Shown here: positions 40,372 through 52,359 of the stretch, one piece after another
How the letters are laid out: each line of letters begins with the position of its first letter
How positions within the stretch are numbered: position 1 is the first letter of the stretch
DNA from: Roseomonas mucosa ATCC BAA-692
GTDB lineage: Bacteria > Pseudomonadota > Alphaproteobacteria > Acetobacterales > Acetobacteraceae
Reading direction: 5' to 3'
Assembly: GCF_000622225.1 (NCBI RefSeq)
Contig: NZ_JHWD01000008.1
Coordinates: 62,001-126,000, forward strand
DNA: 64,000 bases
Notes under the pieces: generated by a model
The model's database searches: none
What the model was told of the DNA's origin: nothing
What the model saw: the letters and a program-made list of their open reading frames with translations, nothing else
Program-made: the position numbers and the translations under genes

Positions 40372-41418
40372 ATGATCTCGAGCAACCTGGAAAAGGCGTT
40401 GGACGGGCGCGGCGCGGCGGTCCTGCGCCAGATCGTGGAGCTCTACGTGGAAACCGGGGAGCCGGTGGGCTCGCGCACCCTGTCGCGCCGCCTGCCGCAT
40501 GCCCTCTCCCCCGCCACCATCCGCAACGTGATGGCGGATCTGGAGGAAGCCGGCCTGCTCTTCGCCCCGCATACCAGCGCCGGGCGGCTGCCCACCGAGC
40601 GGGGCCTCCGCCTCTTCGTGGACGGGCTGCTGGAATTCGGCCAGCTGACCGAGCAGGAGCGGGAGGCCATCACCGCCCGCTGCGCGGCCTCCGGACGCTC
40701 GCTGCACGACACGCTGGGCGAGGCGGGGCGGATGCTGTCCGGCCTGGCCGGGGCGGCGGGCCTGGTCGTGGCGCCCAAGACCAACAGCCCGGTGCGGCAT
40801 ATCGAGTTCGTGGCGCTGGGTCCCGGCCGGGCGCTGGTGATCCTGGTGAGCGAGAACGGGCAGGTGGAGAACCGGGTGATCGAGGTGCCGGCCGGATTGC
40901 CGACCGGCTCGCTCACCCAGGCCACCAACTACCTGAACCACCGACTGAACGGCCGCACGCTGGACGAGACGCGCGAGGAGGTGAACCGCGAGATCACGGC
41001 GAACCGCAGCGCACTCGACGAGCTGACGGCGCAGGTGGTGGAATCCGGCCTCGGCATCTGGTCCGGCGGCGGCGGCGGGTCGCTGATCCTGCGCGGGCAG
41101 TCGCGGCTGCTGGAGAACCTGGACCAGACGCAGAAGATCGGGGAAATCCAGGCGCTGTTCGACCAGCTGGAGGCGCAGGAAACCATGCTGCGCCTGCTGG
41201 AGCTGGTACAGCGCGGCGAGGGCGTGCAGATCTTCATCGGTGCGGAAAGCGGGCTGTTCGATGCTTCCGGCGTCTCGATGATCGTGGCCCCCTTCCGCAA
41301 CTCCCAGGAACGCATCGTCGGCGCGGTCGGCGTGGTCGGGCCGACGCGGATCAACTACCGCCGGATCATCCCGGTGGTGGACTACACCGCCGGGGTGATC
41401 GGCCGCCTGCTGGGCTGA
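40372..41418 (+). CDS. hrcA: Heat-inducible transcription repressor HrcA
   Basis: Represses chaperone operons by binding CIRCE operators. The 348-residue protein starts MISSNLEKALDGRGAAVLRQ, then has the winged-helix region VELYVETGEPVGSRTLSRRL and PATIRNVMADLEEAGLL, and the C-terminal YIVGA-type domain (NSQERIVGAVGVVGPTRINY). The ATG at 40372 has GGGAGG 4-9 bases upstream, better than the alternative ATG at 40333. No grpE, dnaK or groEL gene is in the window. Confidence 0.96.
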   Translation: MISSNLEKALDGRGAAVLRQIVELYVETGEPVGSRTLSRRLPHALSPATIRNVMADLEEAGLLFAPHTSAGRLPTERGLRLFVDGLLEFGQLTEQEREAITARCAASGRSLHDTLGEAGRMLSGLAGAAGLVVAPKTNSPVRHIEFVALGPGRALVILVSENGQVENRVIEVPAGLPTGSLTQATNYLNHRLNGRTLDETREEVNREITANRSALDELTAQVVESGLGIWSGGGGGSLILRGQSRLLENLDQTQKIGEIQALFDQLEAQETMLRLLELVQRGEGVQIFIGAESGLFDASGVSMIVAPFRNSQERIVGAVGVVGPTRINYRRIIPVVDYTAGVIGRLLG

Positions 41419-41477
41419 AAGGGATCTGCCCGATCCCCTGCCCTGGGCAGCTGTGTCCCATCCCCGAGGGAAGCTCC

Positions 41478-41718
41478 GCCTTTCGCTGGCACCGATGGCA
41501 AGCCCAGCCTGCGGCCCGATCCGGCAGAGCAGCTGGATCGGCGCGTTCCCGAAAAAGAACAACACCCTGTCCACGCTGCTGGCGCCCGCAGCCGCCAAAG
41601 AGCGTGGCTCTCCGGCGCGATCCGGCCGCAGCAGGCGCCAACGAACGGGGGCCAGGGCGCGCAGCGTCCTGGCGGATCAGGGGGCGCGGGGGAAAAGGCG
41701 GAGCCTTGTCCCCCGGGA
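41478..41718 (+). repeat. Dispersed intergenic repeat, copy B (241 bp)
   Basis: Aligns with copies A (16542-16785) and C (63191-63431) in the same orientation. It shares GCCTTTCGCTGGC near its start, CCCGAAAAAG, GCTCTCCGGCGCGATCC, GTCCTGGCGGAT and the terminal hairpin GCGGGGGAAAAGGCG/CCTTGTCCCCCGGG. It fills the convergent gap between hrcA and the SDR gene and may act as a shared terminator. Confidence 0.8.
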
Positions 41719-41751
41719 CGGCGCAGCGCCCGACGCGACGCGCCGCCGAAG

Positions 41752-42483
41752 CTACATCGTCCAGCCACCGTCGATGACGTGGATCTGCCCGGTGGTATAG
41801 GTGGCGGTGGCCAGATAGAGGGCGAGATCGGCGATTTCCTCCGGCTGGCCGATGCGGCCGATCGGCTGACGGGCGATGAAGGCGGCGCGGGCGCCCTCGT
41901 AGTCGCCGCCGGCGGCCAGGCGCTGCTGCAGCGAGGGGCTTTCCACCGTGCCGGGGCAGATGGCGTTGCAGCGGATGCCGCGCGTCACATAGTCGGCGGC
42001 GATGGACTTGGTGAGGCCGACCACGGCCGCCTTGCTGGTCTGGTAGGCGAAGCGGTTGGGCACGCCCTTCACGCTGGAGGCCACCGAGGACATGTTGATG
42101 ATGCAGCCGTCGCCACGTTCCAGCATGCCGGGCAGGACGGCGCGGCTGGTGCGGACCAGGGCCTTCACGTTCAGGTCCAAGGCGAAGTCCAGATCCGCGT
42201 CCGGCATCTCCAGGATCGTGCCGCCATGGACGACGCCCGCGCAGTTGAACAGCACGTCCACGCGGCCGATCGCGGCCATGGCGTCCCGCACGGCGGCATC
42301 GTCGAGCACGTTCAGCACGCGGCGCTCGATACCCGGGCCTTCCAGCTCCTCCAGCTTCGCCGCGTTGACATCGGTGGCGACGACCTTCGCGCCGGCACGG
42401 GCGAAAAGCTCCGCCGTGGCGCGGCCGATGCCCTGCGCCGCGCCGGTGATCACGGCGGTCTTGCCGTCCAGACTGAGAGTCAT
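41752..42483 (-). CDS. SDR oxidoreductase, likely 2-keto-3-deoxy-L-fuconate-type dehydrogenase
   Basis: An NAD(P)-dependent short-chain dehydrogenase of 243 residues. The cofactor motif TGAAQGIGRA is at 13-22, LFNCAGV at 79-85 and catalytic Tyr147/Lys151 in FAYQTSK. It resembles 3-hydroxybutyrate dehydrogenase type 2 and the acid-sugar dehydrogenases. The neighbouring KdgT-type permease and FAH-family hydrolase suggest the second: oxidation of 2-keto-3-deoxy-L-fuconate or rhamnonate to the 2,4-diketo compound. The start at 42483 is supported by length and by homologous N-termini (MTLSLDGKTAVITG). Confidence 0.8.
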   Translation of the reverse strand: MTLSLDGKTAVITGAAQGIGRATAELFARAGAKVVATDVNAAKLEELEGPGIERRVLNVLDDAAVRDAMAAIGRVDVLFNCAGVVHGGTILEMPDADLDFALDLNVKALVRTSRAVLPGMLERGDGCIINMSSVASSVKGVPNRFAYQTSKAAVVGLTKSIAADYVTRGIRCNAICPGTVESPSLQQRLAAGGDYEGARAAFIARQPIGRIGQPEEIADLALYLATATYTTGQIHVIDGGWTM

Positions 42484-42615
42484 GTGTCTTCTCCCGCTCG
42501 AATACCTGTGGAGCCTGGCCCATTCCGTCGGGGCGTGGAGCCGGCTCCCGCATGTCACGGCATGGCACGCGGGATGCGCCCCGCGGGCCATGCCGTCGTG
42601 AAGGGGCGGCCGCGC

Positions 42616-43629
42616 TCAGTCCGCCGGATGCATGTGCAGGGCGGGCATCGGGTCGTCCGCCCGCCCCTTCTCCGCCATGCCCTGGCCGAACTGCCGGTAC
42701 CAGAGGCCGGTGAGGATCGGCACCAGGAGGGAGGTAACGATGATGCAGATCGCCACCAGCACCGTGGCGGTCTGGGCCACCGGCATGAACTGCGGGGCGA
42801 CGGCGGCGATGGCCAGCGGATTGGCCGCGGCGGCACCGGCGGTGGAGGAAGCGGCGATGCCGGCCGTGCCGGTGCCGCCACCGATGATCCGGTCGGCCAG
42901 GATCAGCGGGATGCCGGTCAGCACGATGACCGCCAGGGCGAGCACCACGCCAAGGCCGGCCAGCGGCGAGAGCAGCGTGTTCAGGTCGATCGTATTGCCG
43001 AGCGAGAAGGCGAAGAAGGGGATCATCAGCTGGCCGCCGGGCGCGAAGAAGGCGCGCAGCTTGGGATCGAGGTTGCCGAGGGCGAAGCCGACCAGGAAGG
43101 GCAGCACGGCGCCGACGAAGATCTGCGGCTCGAAATGCGCGGCCCCGGAGGCGCCGAGGATGATCATGCTCATCAGCGGGCCGGATTCGATGGAGGTGAG
43201 GACGAAGGCGCCCGCTTCCTCCTTCGTGCCGTAGCTCTGCATCAGCGAGGCATAGAGGCCGCCATTCGTCATATCCATGGCGCAGACGATGGCCAGGATG
43301 GAGAGGCCCGCGAAGAAGCCCGTCTGGATGCCCTCGGCCGGAATGAACATCGAGGCGACGAGGGTGATGATCCAGGCGGCGACCAGCTTGGTGAGGACCA
43401 GGGTGCCGGATTTCCGCAGCACCGTGCCGGTGGCGGAAAGCTTGATCGAGGCGCCCATGCAGAAGAACCACACGGCCAGGATCGGGATCACGCCCGTCAT
43501 GATGCCCTGGGTGAAGCCCTTGAAGTAGAGCGGCGCCCCGGGGGCGAAGGTCTTGCACAGCGCGCCGAGCAGGAGCGGCATCAGCATCAGCCCGCCGGGG
43601 ATCCTGTCGATCGTATCCTTGATTCTCAT
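42616..43629 (-). CDS. kdgT: 2-keto-3-deoxygluconate permease family transporter
   Basis: A 337-residue inner-membrane proton-coupled importer of the KdgT family. It starts [20 protein letters not shown] and has about ten hydrophobic segments; [20 protein letters not shown] and [13 protein letters not shown] match the family. Between the SDR and FAH genes, its substrate is more likely a 2-keto-3-deoxy acid of the fuconate/rhamnonate type than KDG itself. It lies in the same operon, with gaps of 132 and 127 bases. Confidence 0.88.
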   Translation of the reverse strand: MRIKDTIDRIPGGLMLMPLLLGALCKTFAPGAPLYFKGFTQGIMTGVIPILAVWFFCMGASIKLSATGTVLRKSGTLVLTKLVAAWIITLVASMFIPAEGIQTGFFAGLSILAIVCAMDMTNGGLYASLMQSYGTKEEAGAFVLTSIESGPLMSMIILGASGAAHFEPQIFVGAVLPFLVGFALGNLDPKLRAFFAPGGQLMIPFFAFSLGNTIDLNTLLSPLAGLGVVLALAVIVLTGIPLILADRIIGGGTGTAGIAASSTAGAAAANPLAIAAVAPQFMPVAQTATVLVAICIIVTSLLVPILTGLWYRQFGQGMAEKGRADDPMPALHMHPAD

Positions 43630-43756
43630 GGACGTAGCCTCACGCTTCCTGGTTGCGGGGCGGGGGCGCCCGGTCCGCGGGCGCCGCTCCTGCCCTCCGG
43701 CCCCGCCCTTCTCCGGGTCGGTGGCCGGGTCTGCTGGTTGGCCGGAGCCGGGTGGC

Positions 43757-44599
43757 TCAGCCGGCCGAGACGCGCTGCTGCTGCGCGCCCAGGCCCTGGA
43801 TCTCCACGCGCATCCTGTCGCCGCCGCGCAGGTAGCGGGGGGGCTTCATGCCCATGCCGACGCCCGGCGGGGTGCCGGTGGTGATGACGTCGCCCGGCAT
43901 CAGCGCCATGAAGCGCGAGATGTAGGAGACGAGGAAGGGCACCTGGAAGACCATGGTGCGGGTGGAGCCGTCCTGCACCGTCTCGCCATTCACGGCGAGG
44001 GTCATGCGCAGGTCCTGGACATCGCCGATCTCGTCCTTCGTCACCAGCCAGGGGCCGAGCGGGCCGAAGGTCGGGCAGCCCTTGCCCTTGGTCCACTGCC
44101 CGCCGCGCTCAAGCTGGTATTCCCGCTCGGACACGTCGTTGCAGACGCAGTAGCCGGCGACATGGTCCAGCGCCTCGGCCTCGGAGACATAGGAGGCGCG
44201 CTCGCCGATCACCACGGCGAGCTCCACCTCCCAGTCGGACTTCGTGGAGCCGGGCGGCAGCAGCACGGTGTCGTCCGGCCCGACGATGCAGGAGGGAGCC
44301 TTGTTGAAGAGAACCGGCTCGCTGGGCACCGCCATGCCGCTCTCGGCCGCATGGTCGGCATAGTTCAGCCCGACGGCGATGAAATTGCCCGTGCCGGCGA
44401 CGCAGGCGCCAAGACGGACGCCTTCGGGGGCCAGGGGCAGGTCGGCGGGGCTGAGGTCGCGCAGGCGGGCGAGGCCATCGCGGGACAGCACCGGGCCGCC
44501 AATGTCGGGCACCACGGCGGAAAGGTCACGGATGCGGCCATCGGCATCGACGAGGCCGGGCTTCTCGGCGCCGGGTGAACCGAAACGAACGAGCTTCAA
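43757..44599 (-). CDS. FAH-family hydrolase, likely 2,4-diketo-3-deoxy-L-fuconate hydrolase
   Basis: A 280-residue fumarylacetoacetate-hydrolase-fold enzyme that cleaves a diketo acid, in this pathway to pyruvate and lactate. Metal ligands are Glu124 and Glu126 ([10 protein letters not shown]) and Asp155 (CNDVSER). The start is a TTG at 44599 giving the usual [21 protein letters not shown] lies about 7 bases upstream. A longer ATG frame from 44656 adds untypical residues. It is divergent from the GntR gene. Confidence 0.82.
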   Translation of the reverse strand: MKLVRFGSPGAEKPGLVDADGRIRDLSAVVPDIGGPVLSRDGLARLRDLSPADLPLAPEGVRLGACVAGTGNFIAVGLNYADHAAESGMAVPSEPVLFNKAPSCIVGPDDTVLLPPGSTKSDWEVELAVVIGERASYVSEAEALDHVAGYCVCNDVSEREYQLERGGQWTKGKGCPTFGPLGPWLVTKDEIGDVQDLRMTLAVNGETVQDGSTRTMVFQVPFLVSYISRFMALMPGDVITTGTPPGVGMGMKPPRYLRGGDRMRVEIQGLGAQQQRVSAG

Positions 44600-44700
44600 G
44601 ACGCTGTCTCCCTGAACAAGCGGCCCCTGGCCAGGACCGTCGGCCGCTCTTTTCACGAGTCTGGAACCTTGGTGCAGGCTTCCCGCTGAACTTACGAAAT

Positions 44701-44737
44701 GTCAATATCATTCGAATTCGACGTCGATTTTCGAAAA
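44701..44737. promoter_or_regulatory. AT-rich palindrome cluster between the FAH and GntR genes
   Basis: Three overlapping or adjacent palindromes sit in an unusually AT-rich patch: CGAATTCG (44713-44720), CGACGTCG (44719-44726) and TTTTCGAAAA (44728-44737). They lie just before the GntR start at 44755 and about 100 bases before the FAH start. They are good candidates for a GntR operator overlapping the promoters. Confidence 0.5.
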
Positions 44738-44754
44738 TACGGAGCGCGACCGAA

Positions 44755-45450
44755 GTGCAGCAGGTGAAGGAACGGGCCGAAACGCGCACGCTGGCGGGCG
44801 ATGCCTATGCCACCATCCTGGACGCGATCCGCCGGGGATCGCTGCCGCCGGGCCAGCGTCTGCGCTTCGCCGACCTCCAGACGCTCTGCGGCACCAGCGT
44901 GTCCCCGGTGCGGGAGGCGCTGGTCCGGCTGACGGCGGAAGGTTTCACCCTGGCCGACAACCACCGCGGCTTCTGGGTGGCGCCGGTTTCCGCCGCCGAG
45001 ATGATGGACATCGTGCACAACCGGCAGCTGCTGGAGGGCGAGGCCCTGCGGCTGTCGATCCTGCACGGGGACGCGGAATGGGAAAGCCGCGTGCTGGCGG
45101 CGCATCACCTGATGGCGCGCCTGCCGCGCGAGCGCGACGACATCCCCTCGGCAATGCGGGACGACTGGGAGCAGAAGCACACGGTCTTCCACACCAGCCT
45201 TCTCTCGGCCTGCGGCTCACCGATCCTGACCGGCCTGTGCGGGGCGCTGCTGGCGCGGGCGGAACTCTACCGCCGCATGTCGGTCAGCATCCCGGGCGTG
45301 AAGCGCGATGTCGTGCGCGAGCACCGGGACATCCTCGACGCCACGCTCGCACGGCGGCCGGAGGAAGCGGTGCAGGCCCTGCGGGAGCACTACCAGCGGA
45401 CGGCGGATGCGGTCCGCCTGTTCTTCGACCGGCGGCAGGAGCCGGGGTAA
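44755..45450 (+). CDS. GntR-family regulator, FadR (FCD) subfamily
   Basis: A 231-residue repressor-type protein from GTG 44755, with the winged helix-turn-helix at about 15-70 (LPPGQRLRFADLQTLCGTSV, SPVREALVRLTAEGF) and an all-helical FCD effector domain (HNRQLLEGEALRLSI, HTVFHTSLLSACGS). GGAG at 44741 precedes the GTG by 10 bases; a GTG at 44767 is an alternative. It is divergent from the acid-sugar operon that it probably controls. Confidence 0.86.
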   Translation: MQQVKERAETRTLAGDAYATILDAIRRGSLPPGQRLRFADLQTLCGTSVSPVREALVRLTAEGFTLADNHRGFWVAPVSAAEMMDIVHNRQLLEGEALRLSILHGDAEWESRVLAAHHLMARLPRERDDIPSAMRDDWEQKHTVFHTSLLSACGSPILTGLCGALLARAELYRRMSVSIPGVKRDVVREHRDILDATLARRPEEAVQALREHYQRTADAVRLFFDRRQEPG

Positions 45451-45475
45451 GGCAGCCCCCCCGGCCCCGCCCGTC

Positions 45476-46939
45476 TCACTCGTACCAGGTGCGGCCGTCG
45501 CGCTCGATCAGGGCGATGGCGGCGGTGGGTCCCCAGCTTCCGGCGGCGTAGGGGCGCGGGGTCTCGGGCTTGTCCTCCCAGCTTTCCAGCAGGGGCTCGA
45601 CCCAGTTCCAGGCGGCCTCGACCTCGTCGCGGCGCATGAAGAGCGTGGCGTTGCCGCGCACCACATCCATCAGCAACCGCTCATAGGCATCCGGGTAGCG
45701 GCTGTTGAAGGCCTTCTCGAAGGAGATGTCGAGGCCGGTGGGGCGCAGATGCAGGCCGCCGGGGCCGGGCTCCTTGGTCATCATCTCCAGCCGCATGCCT
45801 TCCTCCGGCTGCAGGCGGATCAGCAGGCGGTTGGGCTCCAGGTTGCCGGCCTCGCCGGGAAAGATGGTGAAGGGCGGCGAGCGGAACTGGATGACGATCT
45901 CCGAGACCTTCTGCGGCAGGCGCTTGCCGGTGCGGAGATAGAAGGGGACATTGGCCCAGCGCCAGGTGTTCACATAGGCCTTCATGGCGATGAAGGTCTC
46001 GGTGGTGCTGGCGCCGTCGCCCAGATCGGCGAGGTAGCCCGCGACCGGCTGTCCGTTCACCGCGCCGGCCGTGTACTGGCCGCGCACGATGGTGCCGGCG
46101 AATTCCGACGGCACCAGCGGGCGCAGGGCGCGCAGCACCTTCAGCTTCTCGTCGCGCACCGCATCGGCGTCGAGCGAGACCGGGCTTTCCATGGCGAGCA
46201 GGCAGAGAAGCTGCAGGATATGGTTCTGCAGCATGTCCCGCATGGCGCCGGACCTGTCGTAGTAGCCGCCGCGCCCTTCCACGCCCACCGTCTCGGCCAC
46301 GGTGATCTGGACATGGTCGATCATGTCCGCGTTCCACAGGCGCTCGAAGATGGTGTTGGCGAAGCGCAGCGCCATCAGGTTCTGCACCGTCTCCTTGCCG
46401 AGATAATGGTCGATGCGGAAAAGCTGCGCCTCCGGCACCACGGCGCCGACCGCGTCGTTGATCGCCCGGGCCGAGGCGAGATCGCGCCCGATCGGCTTCT
46501 CCAGCACCACGCGCGACTTCGGCGTCAGGCCGCCATGGGCTTCGATGTTGCGGCAGATCGGGCCATAGAGGTCGGGCGAGGTGGCGAGGTAGTAGGGGCG
46601 CACGACATCGGGGCGTTCGTTCAGCCGCTCCATCAGCTCGGGCCAGCCCTCCTCCCCGGCGCCGTCCACACGGTTGTAGACGACCAGCCGCAGGAAGTCC
46701 TGCACCGTGGCGGCGTCGAAATCCGCCTTCACGAACTGCCGCAGGCCTTCCTCGGCGCGGGCGCGGTAGCCGTCGTCGGAAATCTCGGTGCGCGCGGCGG
46801 CGACGATGCGGCAGCGGTCGTCGAACTGCCGGTCGCGGAAGCGGTGATAGAGCGAGGGCAGCAGCTTGCGCATCGTCAGGTCGCCGGTGGCGCCGAAGAC
46901 GACATAGTCGAACTGCGGAACGGGAACGATCTTGGCCAT
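45476..46939 (-). CDS. zwf: Glucose-6-phosphate 1-dehydrogenase
   Basis: Oxidises glucose 6-phosphate to 6-phosphogluconolactone with NAD(P), feeding the Entner-Doudoroff or pentose phosphate route. The 487-residue protein has the nucleotide motif [15 protein letters not shown] (14-28), EKPIGRDL (147-154) and the active-site RIDHYLGKE (175-183). It is downstream of edd on the same strand with a 35-base gap, so the two form an operon. No pgl or eda gene is in the window. Confidence 0.97.
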   Translation of the reverse strand: MAKIVPVPQFDYVVFGATGDLTMRKLLPSLYHRFRDRQFDDRCRIVAAARTEISDDGYRARAEEGLRQFVKADFDAATVQDFLRLVVYNRVDGAGEEGWPELMERLNERPDVVRPYYLATSPDLYGPICRNIEAHGGLTPKSRVVLEKPIGRDLASARAINDAVGAVVPEAQLFRIDHYLGKETVQNLMALRFANTIFERLWNADMIDHVQITVAETVGVEGRGGYYDRSGAMRDMLQNHILQLLCLLAMESPVSLDADAVRDEKLKVLRALRPLVPSEFAGTIVRGQYTAGAVNGQPVAGYLADLGDGASTTETFIAMKAYVNTWRWANVPFYLRTGKRLPQKVSEIVIQFRSPPFTIFPGEAGNLEPNRLLIRLQPEEGMRLEMMTKEPGPGGLHLRPTGLDISFEKAFNSRYPDAYERLLMDVVRGNATLFMRRDEVEAAWNWVEPLLESWEDKPETPRPYAAGSWGPTAAIALIERDGRTWYE

Positions 46940-46974
46940 CACGGTCTCTCGGGTCTCTTTCCTGGCGGTGACGG

Positions 46975-48786
<1,812 letters not shown>

Positions 48787-48929
48787 GTTTTCGATCCGTC
48801 GGAACCCGGCCAGCAAACTGCGCATTGTGCGGCGCCGCCGCAAGCCGATTATGCGGGGCCGGAACGCAGGAAAGGGCGACCCCTGCGGGAGCCGCCCTCG
48901 CCCTCTCCATCCCTGGCCCCAGGGGGGGG

Positions 48930-50474
48930 TCAGCCCTGGTGGGACTTGCCCGCCTGCGGCGCCTGCATCGCCACGAAGGCCCCGTGGCCGTCGCGCTGCA
49001 CCCGCAGCGCCACCGCGCCGCCATGGCTCCGGGCGGCCTCGCGGATCGCCTTCGCGGCGTCCTCGGGGCTGGCCACCGGCTTGCCGGCGACGCTGGTGAT
49101 CACGTCGCCCGCCTGCAACCCGGCCTGGGCAGCGGGGCCGTCGGGCTCCACGGCGGAAACCACGGCGCCCTTGGTGCCGCGCGGCAGGTCCAGGCCCTGC
49201 TGCTCGGCCTCGCGGATGCTGGCCAGGCCGATGCCGAAGCGCGGCTGGCCGTCATCCTCGCCATGGCCGGCCTGGGCCTGGGCGCCGTCCTGGGCGGGCA
49301 GCGAGGCGAGCTTCACCGGGAGCTTCTGGTCCTCCCCGTCGCGGCGCGCGGTCAGCGTGGCCTCGGCGCCGGGGTGGTGGTCGGCGATCACCCGGGCCAG
49401 CTCGCGCGGGCTGTGGATCGCGGTGCCGTCCACGGCGGTGATCACGTCGCCCGCCTTGAGCCCGGCGCGGGAGGCGGGGCTGTCGGGCTCGACCTGGGCC
49501 ACCAGCGCGCCCTGGGCCTCGGGCAGTTGCAGCGCCTTCGCCATGGTGGCGGTCACCGGCTGGGTGCTGGCGCCAAGGAAGCCGCGCTCGACATGGCCGT
49601 TCTTCTCCAGCTGCGCCACCACCGTCTGGACGATGTTGGAGGGGATGGCGAAGCCGATGCCGACCGAGCCGCCGCTGGGCGAGAAGATGGCGGTGTTGAC
49701 GCCGATCACCGTGCCGTCCTGGGCGAAGAGCGGGCCACCGGAATTGCCGCGGTTGATCGGGGCATCGACCTGCAGGAAGTCGTCATAGGGGCCGGCGCCG
49801 ATGTCGCGGCCGCGGGCCGAGACCACACCCGCCGTGACGGTGCCGCCGAGGCCGAAGGGATTGCCCACCGCCACCACCCAGTCGCCCGGGCGGGCCTTGT
49901 CGGAATCGCCCAGCTTCAGGAAGGGCAGGTTGCCGCCGGCATCGATCTTCAGCAGCGCCAGGTCGGTGCGCTCGTCGCGGCCCACGATCCGGGCCGGCAG
50001 CTCGCGCCCGTCATCCAGCGTCACCTTCACCGAGGCGGCGTCCTTCACGACATGGTTGTTGGTGACGACATGGCCCTCGGCATCGACCAGGAAGCCGGAG
50101 CCCAGCGCCTCGGCCACGCCGCCGCGCGGCCCGCCCTCGGGGGCACCGAAATAGCGGCGGAACATGCGGTCCTGCGGCGAGCCCGGCGGGAAGGGCGAGC
50201 CGGCCTCGGCCTGCTGCTGCGGCTTCTCGATGGCGGTGATGGTCACCACCGCCGGGCGGACCTTGGCGACCAGATCGGCAAAGCCCGGAAGGCCCTGCAT
50301 GGCCGGGGCCACCACGGCGGCGGCGGGCTGGATCTGGCCGCCCTGCGGAGCCTGGACGGCACCCTCGGCGAAGGCGGGCGCCCAGCCGGTGGCGACGCCA
50401 CCCAGGGCCGTGCCGGCCAGCAGCACGGCGGCGAAGGCGGCGTTGCGACGGCGGTTACGGAAGGGATTCGACAT
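48930..50474 (-). CDS. Periplasmic serine protease, DegP/HtrA family
   Basis: Envelope quality-control protease/chaperone of 514 residues. It has a signal segment after an Arg-rich start ([20 protein letters not shown]), the catalytic triad His141 (TNNHVVKD), Asp171 (RTDLALLKI) and Ser245 (RGNSGGPLF), and two PDZ domains at about 280-370 and 405-500. A two-component kinase lies 105 bases upstream on the same strand, suggesting envelope-stress control. Confidence 0.95.
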   Translation of the reverse strand: MSNPFRNRRRNAAFAAVLLAGTALGGVATGWAPAFAEGAVQAPQGGQIQPAAAVVAPAMQGLPGFADLVAKVRPAVVTITAIEKPQQQAEAGSPFPPGSPQDRMFRRYFGAPEGGPRGGVAEALGSGFLVDAEGHVVTNNHVVKDAASVKVTLDDGRELPARIVGRDERTDLALLKIDAGGNLPFLKLGDSDKARPGDWVVAVGNPFGLGGTVTAGVVSARGRDIGAGPYDDFLQVDAPINRGNSGGPLFAQDGTVIGVNTAIFSPSGGSVGIGFAIPSNIVQTVVAQLEKNGHVERGFLGASTQPVTATMAKALQLPEAQGALVAQVEPDSPASRAGLKAGDVITAVDGTAIHSPRELARVIADHHPGAEATLTARRDGEDQKLPVKLASLPAQDGAQAQAGHGEDDGQPRFGIGLASIREAEQQGLDLPRGTKGAVVSAVEPDGPAAQAGLQAGDVITSVAGKPVASPEDAAKAIREAARSHGGAVALRVQRDGHGAFVAMQAPQAGKSHQG

Positions 50475-50579
50475 CCGAGCGGTTCCTCTCAGGACTGCGG
50501 CCGGTGGTGATGCCACCGCGATGGATGCCATCTGGACCCGCGCCGCTGGAGACGCTCCGACAGGATCATGAAAGAGTTT

Positions 50580-51941
50580 TCAGGGTTCCGGACCGGGCTC
50601 AGGCGCGGCGGCGGAAAGGTCCAGGGCGACGGTGAGCCCCCTCCCCCCCGGCCCGTCATGGAGTTCGAGGCGGCTGTCATGCAGGCGCGCGACCGCGGCC
50701 ACGAGGGCGAGGCCCAGGCCGGTCCCCGGCGTGTTGCGGCTGCGGTCCAGCCGGTAGAAGCGGCGGAGCACCTTCTCCCGCTCCTCCGCCGGGATGCCGG
50801 GACCGTCGTCGGAGACCTCCAGCACCGGGCCGGGGCGCAGCGTGACGCGCAGCGTGCCGGCGCCATGGGCCAGGGCGTTGTCGAGCAGGTTGGCAAGGGC
50901 CTGGCGCAGCAGGGTGGCATGGCCGGCGATGCGCTGGCCGGGGGCGATCCCGGCCTCCAGCCGGCGCCCGGCCTCCTCGGCCACGGGGGCATAGACCTCC
51001 GCCACCTGGGCGGCGAGCGCGGAAAGGTCGAGCGGGGCGATGTCGTCCCGCCCCGCCCCCGCCTCGGTGCGGGCGATGCGCAGCAGGGCGGAGAAGGTGG
51101 CGAGGATGCCGTCGAGCTCCCCGATCGCGGCCTCCAGCGTGGCGGCATCGGCCTCCGGCTCGCGGGCGCCGGCCAGGGCCGTTTCCAGCCGCTGCCGCAG
51201 GCGGAAAAGCGGCGAGCGGAGGTCGTGCGCCACGTCGTCGGTGACCTGCCGCACCTCGGCGACCAGGCGCTCGATGCGCTCCAGCATGGCGTTCATCGTG
51301 GCGGCGAGGCGGTCGAACTCGTCGCCGCGCCCCGAGGCGGGCAGGCGCCGGCCGAGATCGCCGGCCATCACGGCGCGAGCGGCGGTGCTGACCCCGGCCA
51401 GGCGGCGCTCCAGGCTGCGCGCCGCCAGGAAGCCCAGGGCCAGCGCGAGCACGGCCCCCAAGGCGCCGGAAATCCAGGGCGTCCAGGCCAGGGCGGCGGC
51501 GGCGCGCTCGGCCGGGGCGAGGTCGGTGGCGAGGACGAGGCCGACCCCGCCCTGCAGCACGGTGCCCAGGGCCCGCAGCCGGGTGCCGTCCTGCCCCCGC
51601 AACGTGGCGAAGCCGCGCAGGCCGGGCGGCACGCCGGGCAGGTCGCCCAGCAGGGGGCGGCCATCGGCGGTCTGCAGTTGCACACGCAGCGGGCCGCTGC
51701 GGCGGACATAGGACTGCGCCACGGTGGCGAGGCCGGACAGGCCGCCAGCCTCGTATTCGCGCAGGAACCCCTCGGCCTCGGCGGCCAGGATCAGGTCGAG
51801 CTGCTGGTTCAGCGCCGCCTGGGCACGCAGCCAGCCCCAGCCGGCGCCAAGGCCGGAGGCGAGCATCACCACCGCGGCGATCAGCAGCGCGGCGCGCGGG
51901 GCGAAGGAGCGGGTCCAGCGGAAATGGCGGCGCAGGCGCAT
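50580..51941 (-). CDS. Two-component sensor histidine kinase
   Basis: Inner-membrane kinase of 453 residues. Transmembrane segments are at about 17-38 and 155-175, flanking a periplasmic sensor of about 115 residues. A HAMP region follows, then the phospho-acceptor His239 in DDVAHDLRSPL. ATP-binding boxes are LANLLDNALAHG, DDGPGIPAEER and GTGLGLALV. Its likely partner regulator (53452-54147) is on the same strand but separated by an opposite-strand dehydrogenase gene. degP follows directly. Confidence 0.93.
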   Translation of the reverse strand: MRLRRHFRWTRSFAPRAALLIAAVVMLASGLGAGWGWLRAQAALNQQLDLILAAEAEGFLREYEAGGLSGLATVAQSYVRRSGPLRVQLQTADGRPLLGDLPGVPPGLRGFATLRGQDGTRLRALGTVLQGGVGLVLATDLAPAERAAAALAWTPWISGALGAVLALALGFLAARSLERRLAGVSTAARAVMAGDLGRRLPASGRGDEFDRLAATMNAMLERIERLVAEVRQVTDDVAHDLRSPLFRLRQRLETALAGAREPEADAATLEAAIGELDGILATFSALLRIARTEAGAGRDDIAPLDLSALAAQVAEVYAPVAEEAGRRLEAGIAPGQRIAGHATLLRQALANLLDNALAHGAGTLRVTLRPGPVLEVSDDGPGIPAEEREKVLRRFYRLDRSRNTPGTGLGLALVAAVARLHDSRLELHDGPGGRGLTVALDLSAAAPEPGPEP

Positions 51942-52302
51942 GGGGCTTGGGGAACCGGGCTCCAGGAAACGCGGTGCCGGGGGGCACCGGGCCGGGCGCG
52001 CGGAGCCCGGAAGCGGATCATGCGGCGGGCGGCGCCATTCCGGCACCGCGATTCCCGGCGCGCGGGCGCCGGCGGCGATGGCTGTAGGGCGAAACCGGCC
52101 CGCGAGGCGAGTCCGTATGGCGGCGGGTCGGGGGGCGCTCTCCCGGTCCGCCCTCCCCTTCGCCGCTCACCGCAAAGGCCCTCCCCGCGGCGGGCCCGGT
52201 GCCGGAGCGGCGCGGACCGTGGCAGGCTGTCCCGCAGAGCCCCGCCCTCGGGGCCCCGTCCCCGGGACCCCGGAACAACAGGTCAGGAAGGAACATCCGC
52301 GC
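51942..52302. other. Intergenic region, kinase gene / dehydrogenase gene
   Basis: No clear gene is seen in these 361 bases. They must carry the dehydrogenase promoter and, on the minus strand, either a kinase promoter or read-through from the regulator gene. I see no convincing -10/-35 pair or operator. Confidence 0.4.
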
Positions 52303-52359
52303 ATGAAGACCGACACCCCCCTCCCCGCTCCGGCCACCTCCACCGGGGCGCAGGCGTGA
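52303..52359 (+). CDS. Possible 18-residue upstream ORF overlapping the Ldh2 start
   Basis: ATG at 52303 has GGAAGGA about 8 bases upstream and encodes MKTDTPLPAPATSTGAQA. Its TGA (52357-52359) overlaps the GTG start (52356) of the dehydrogenase gene in a GTGA junction. It may be a translated leader that feeds ribosomes to the GTG, or a chance frame. Confidence 0.3.
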   Translation: MKTDTPLPAPATSTGAQA

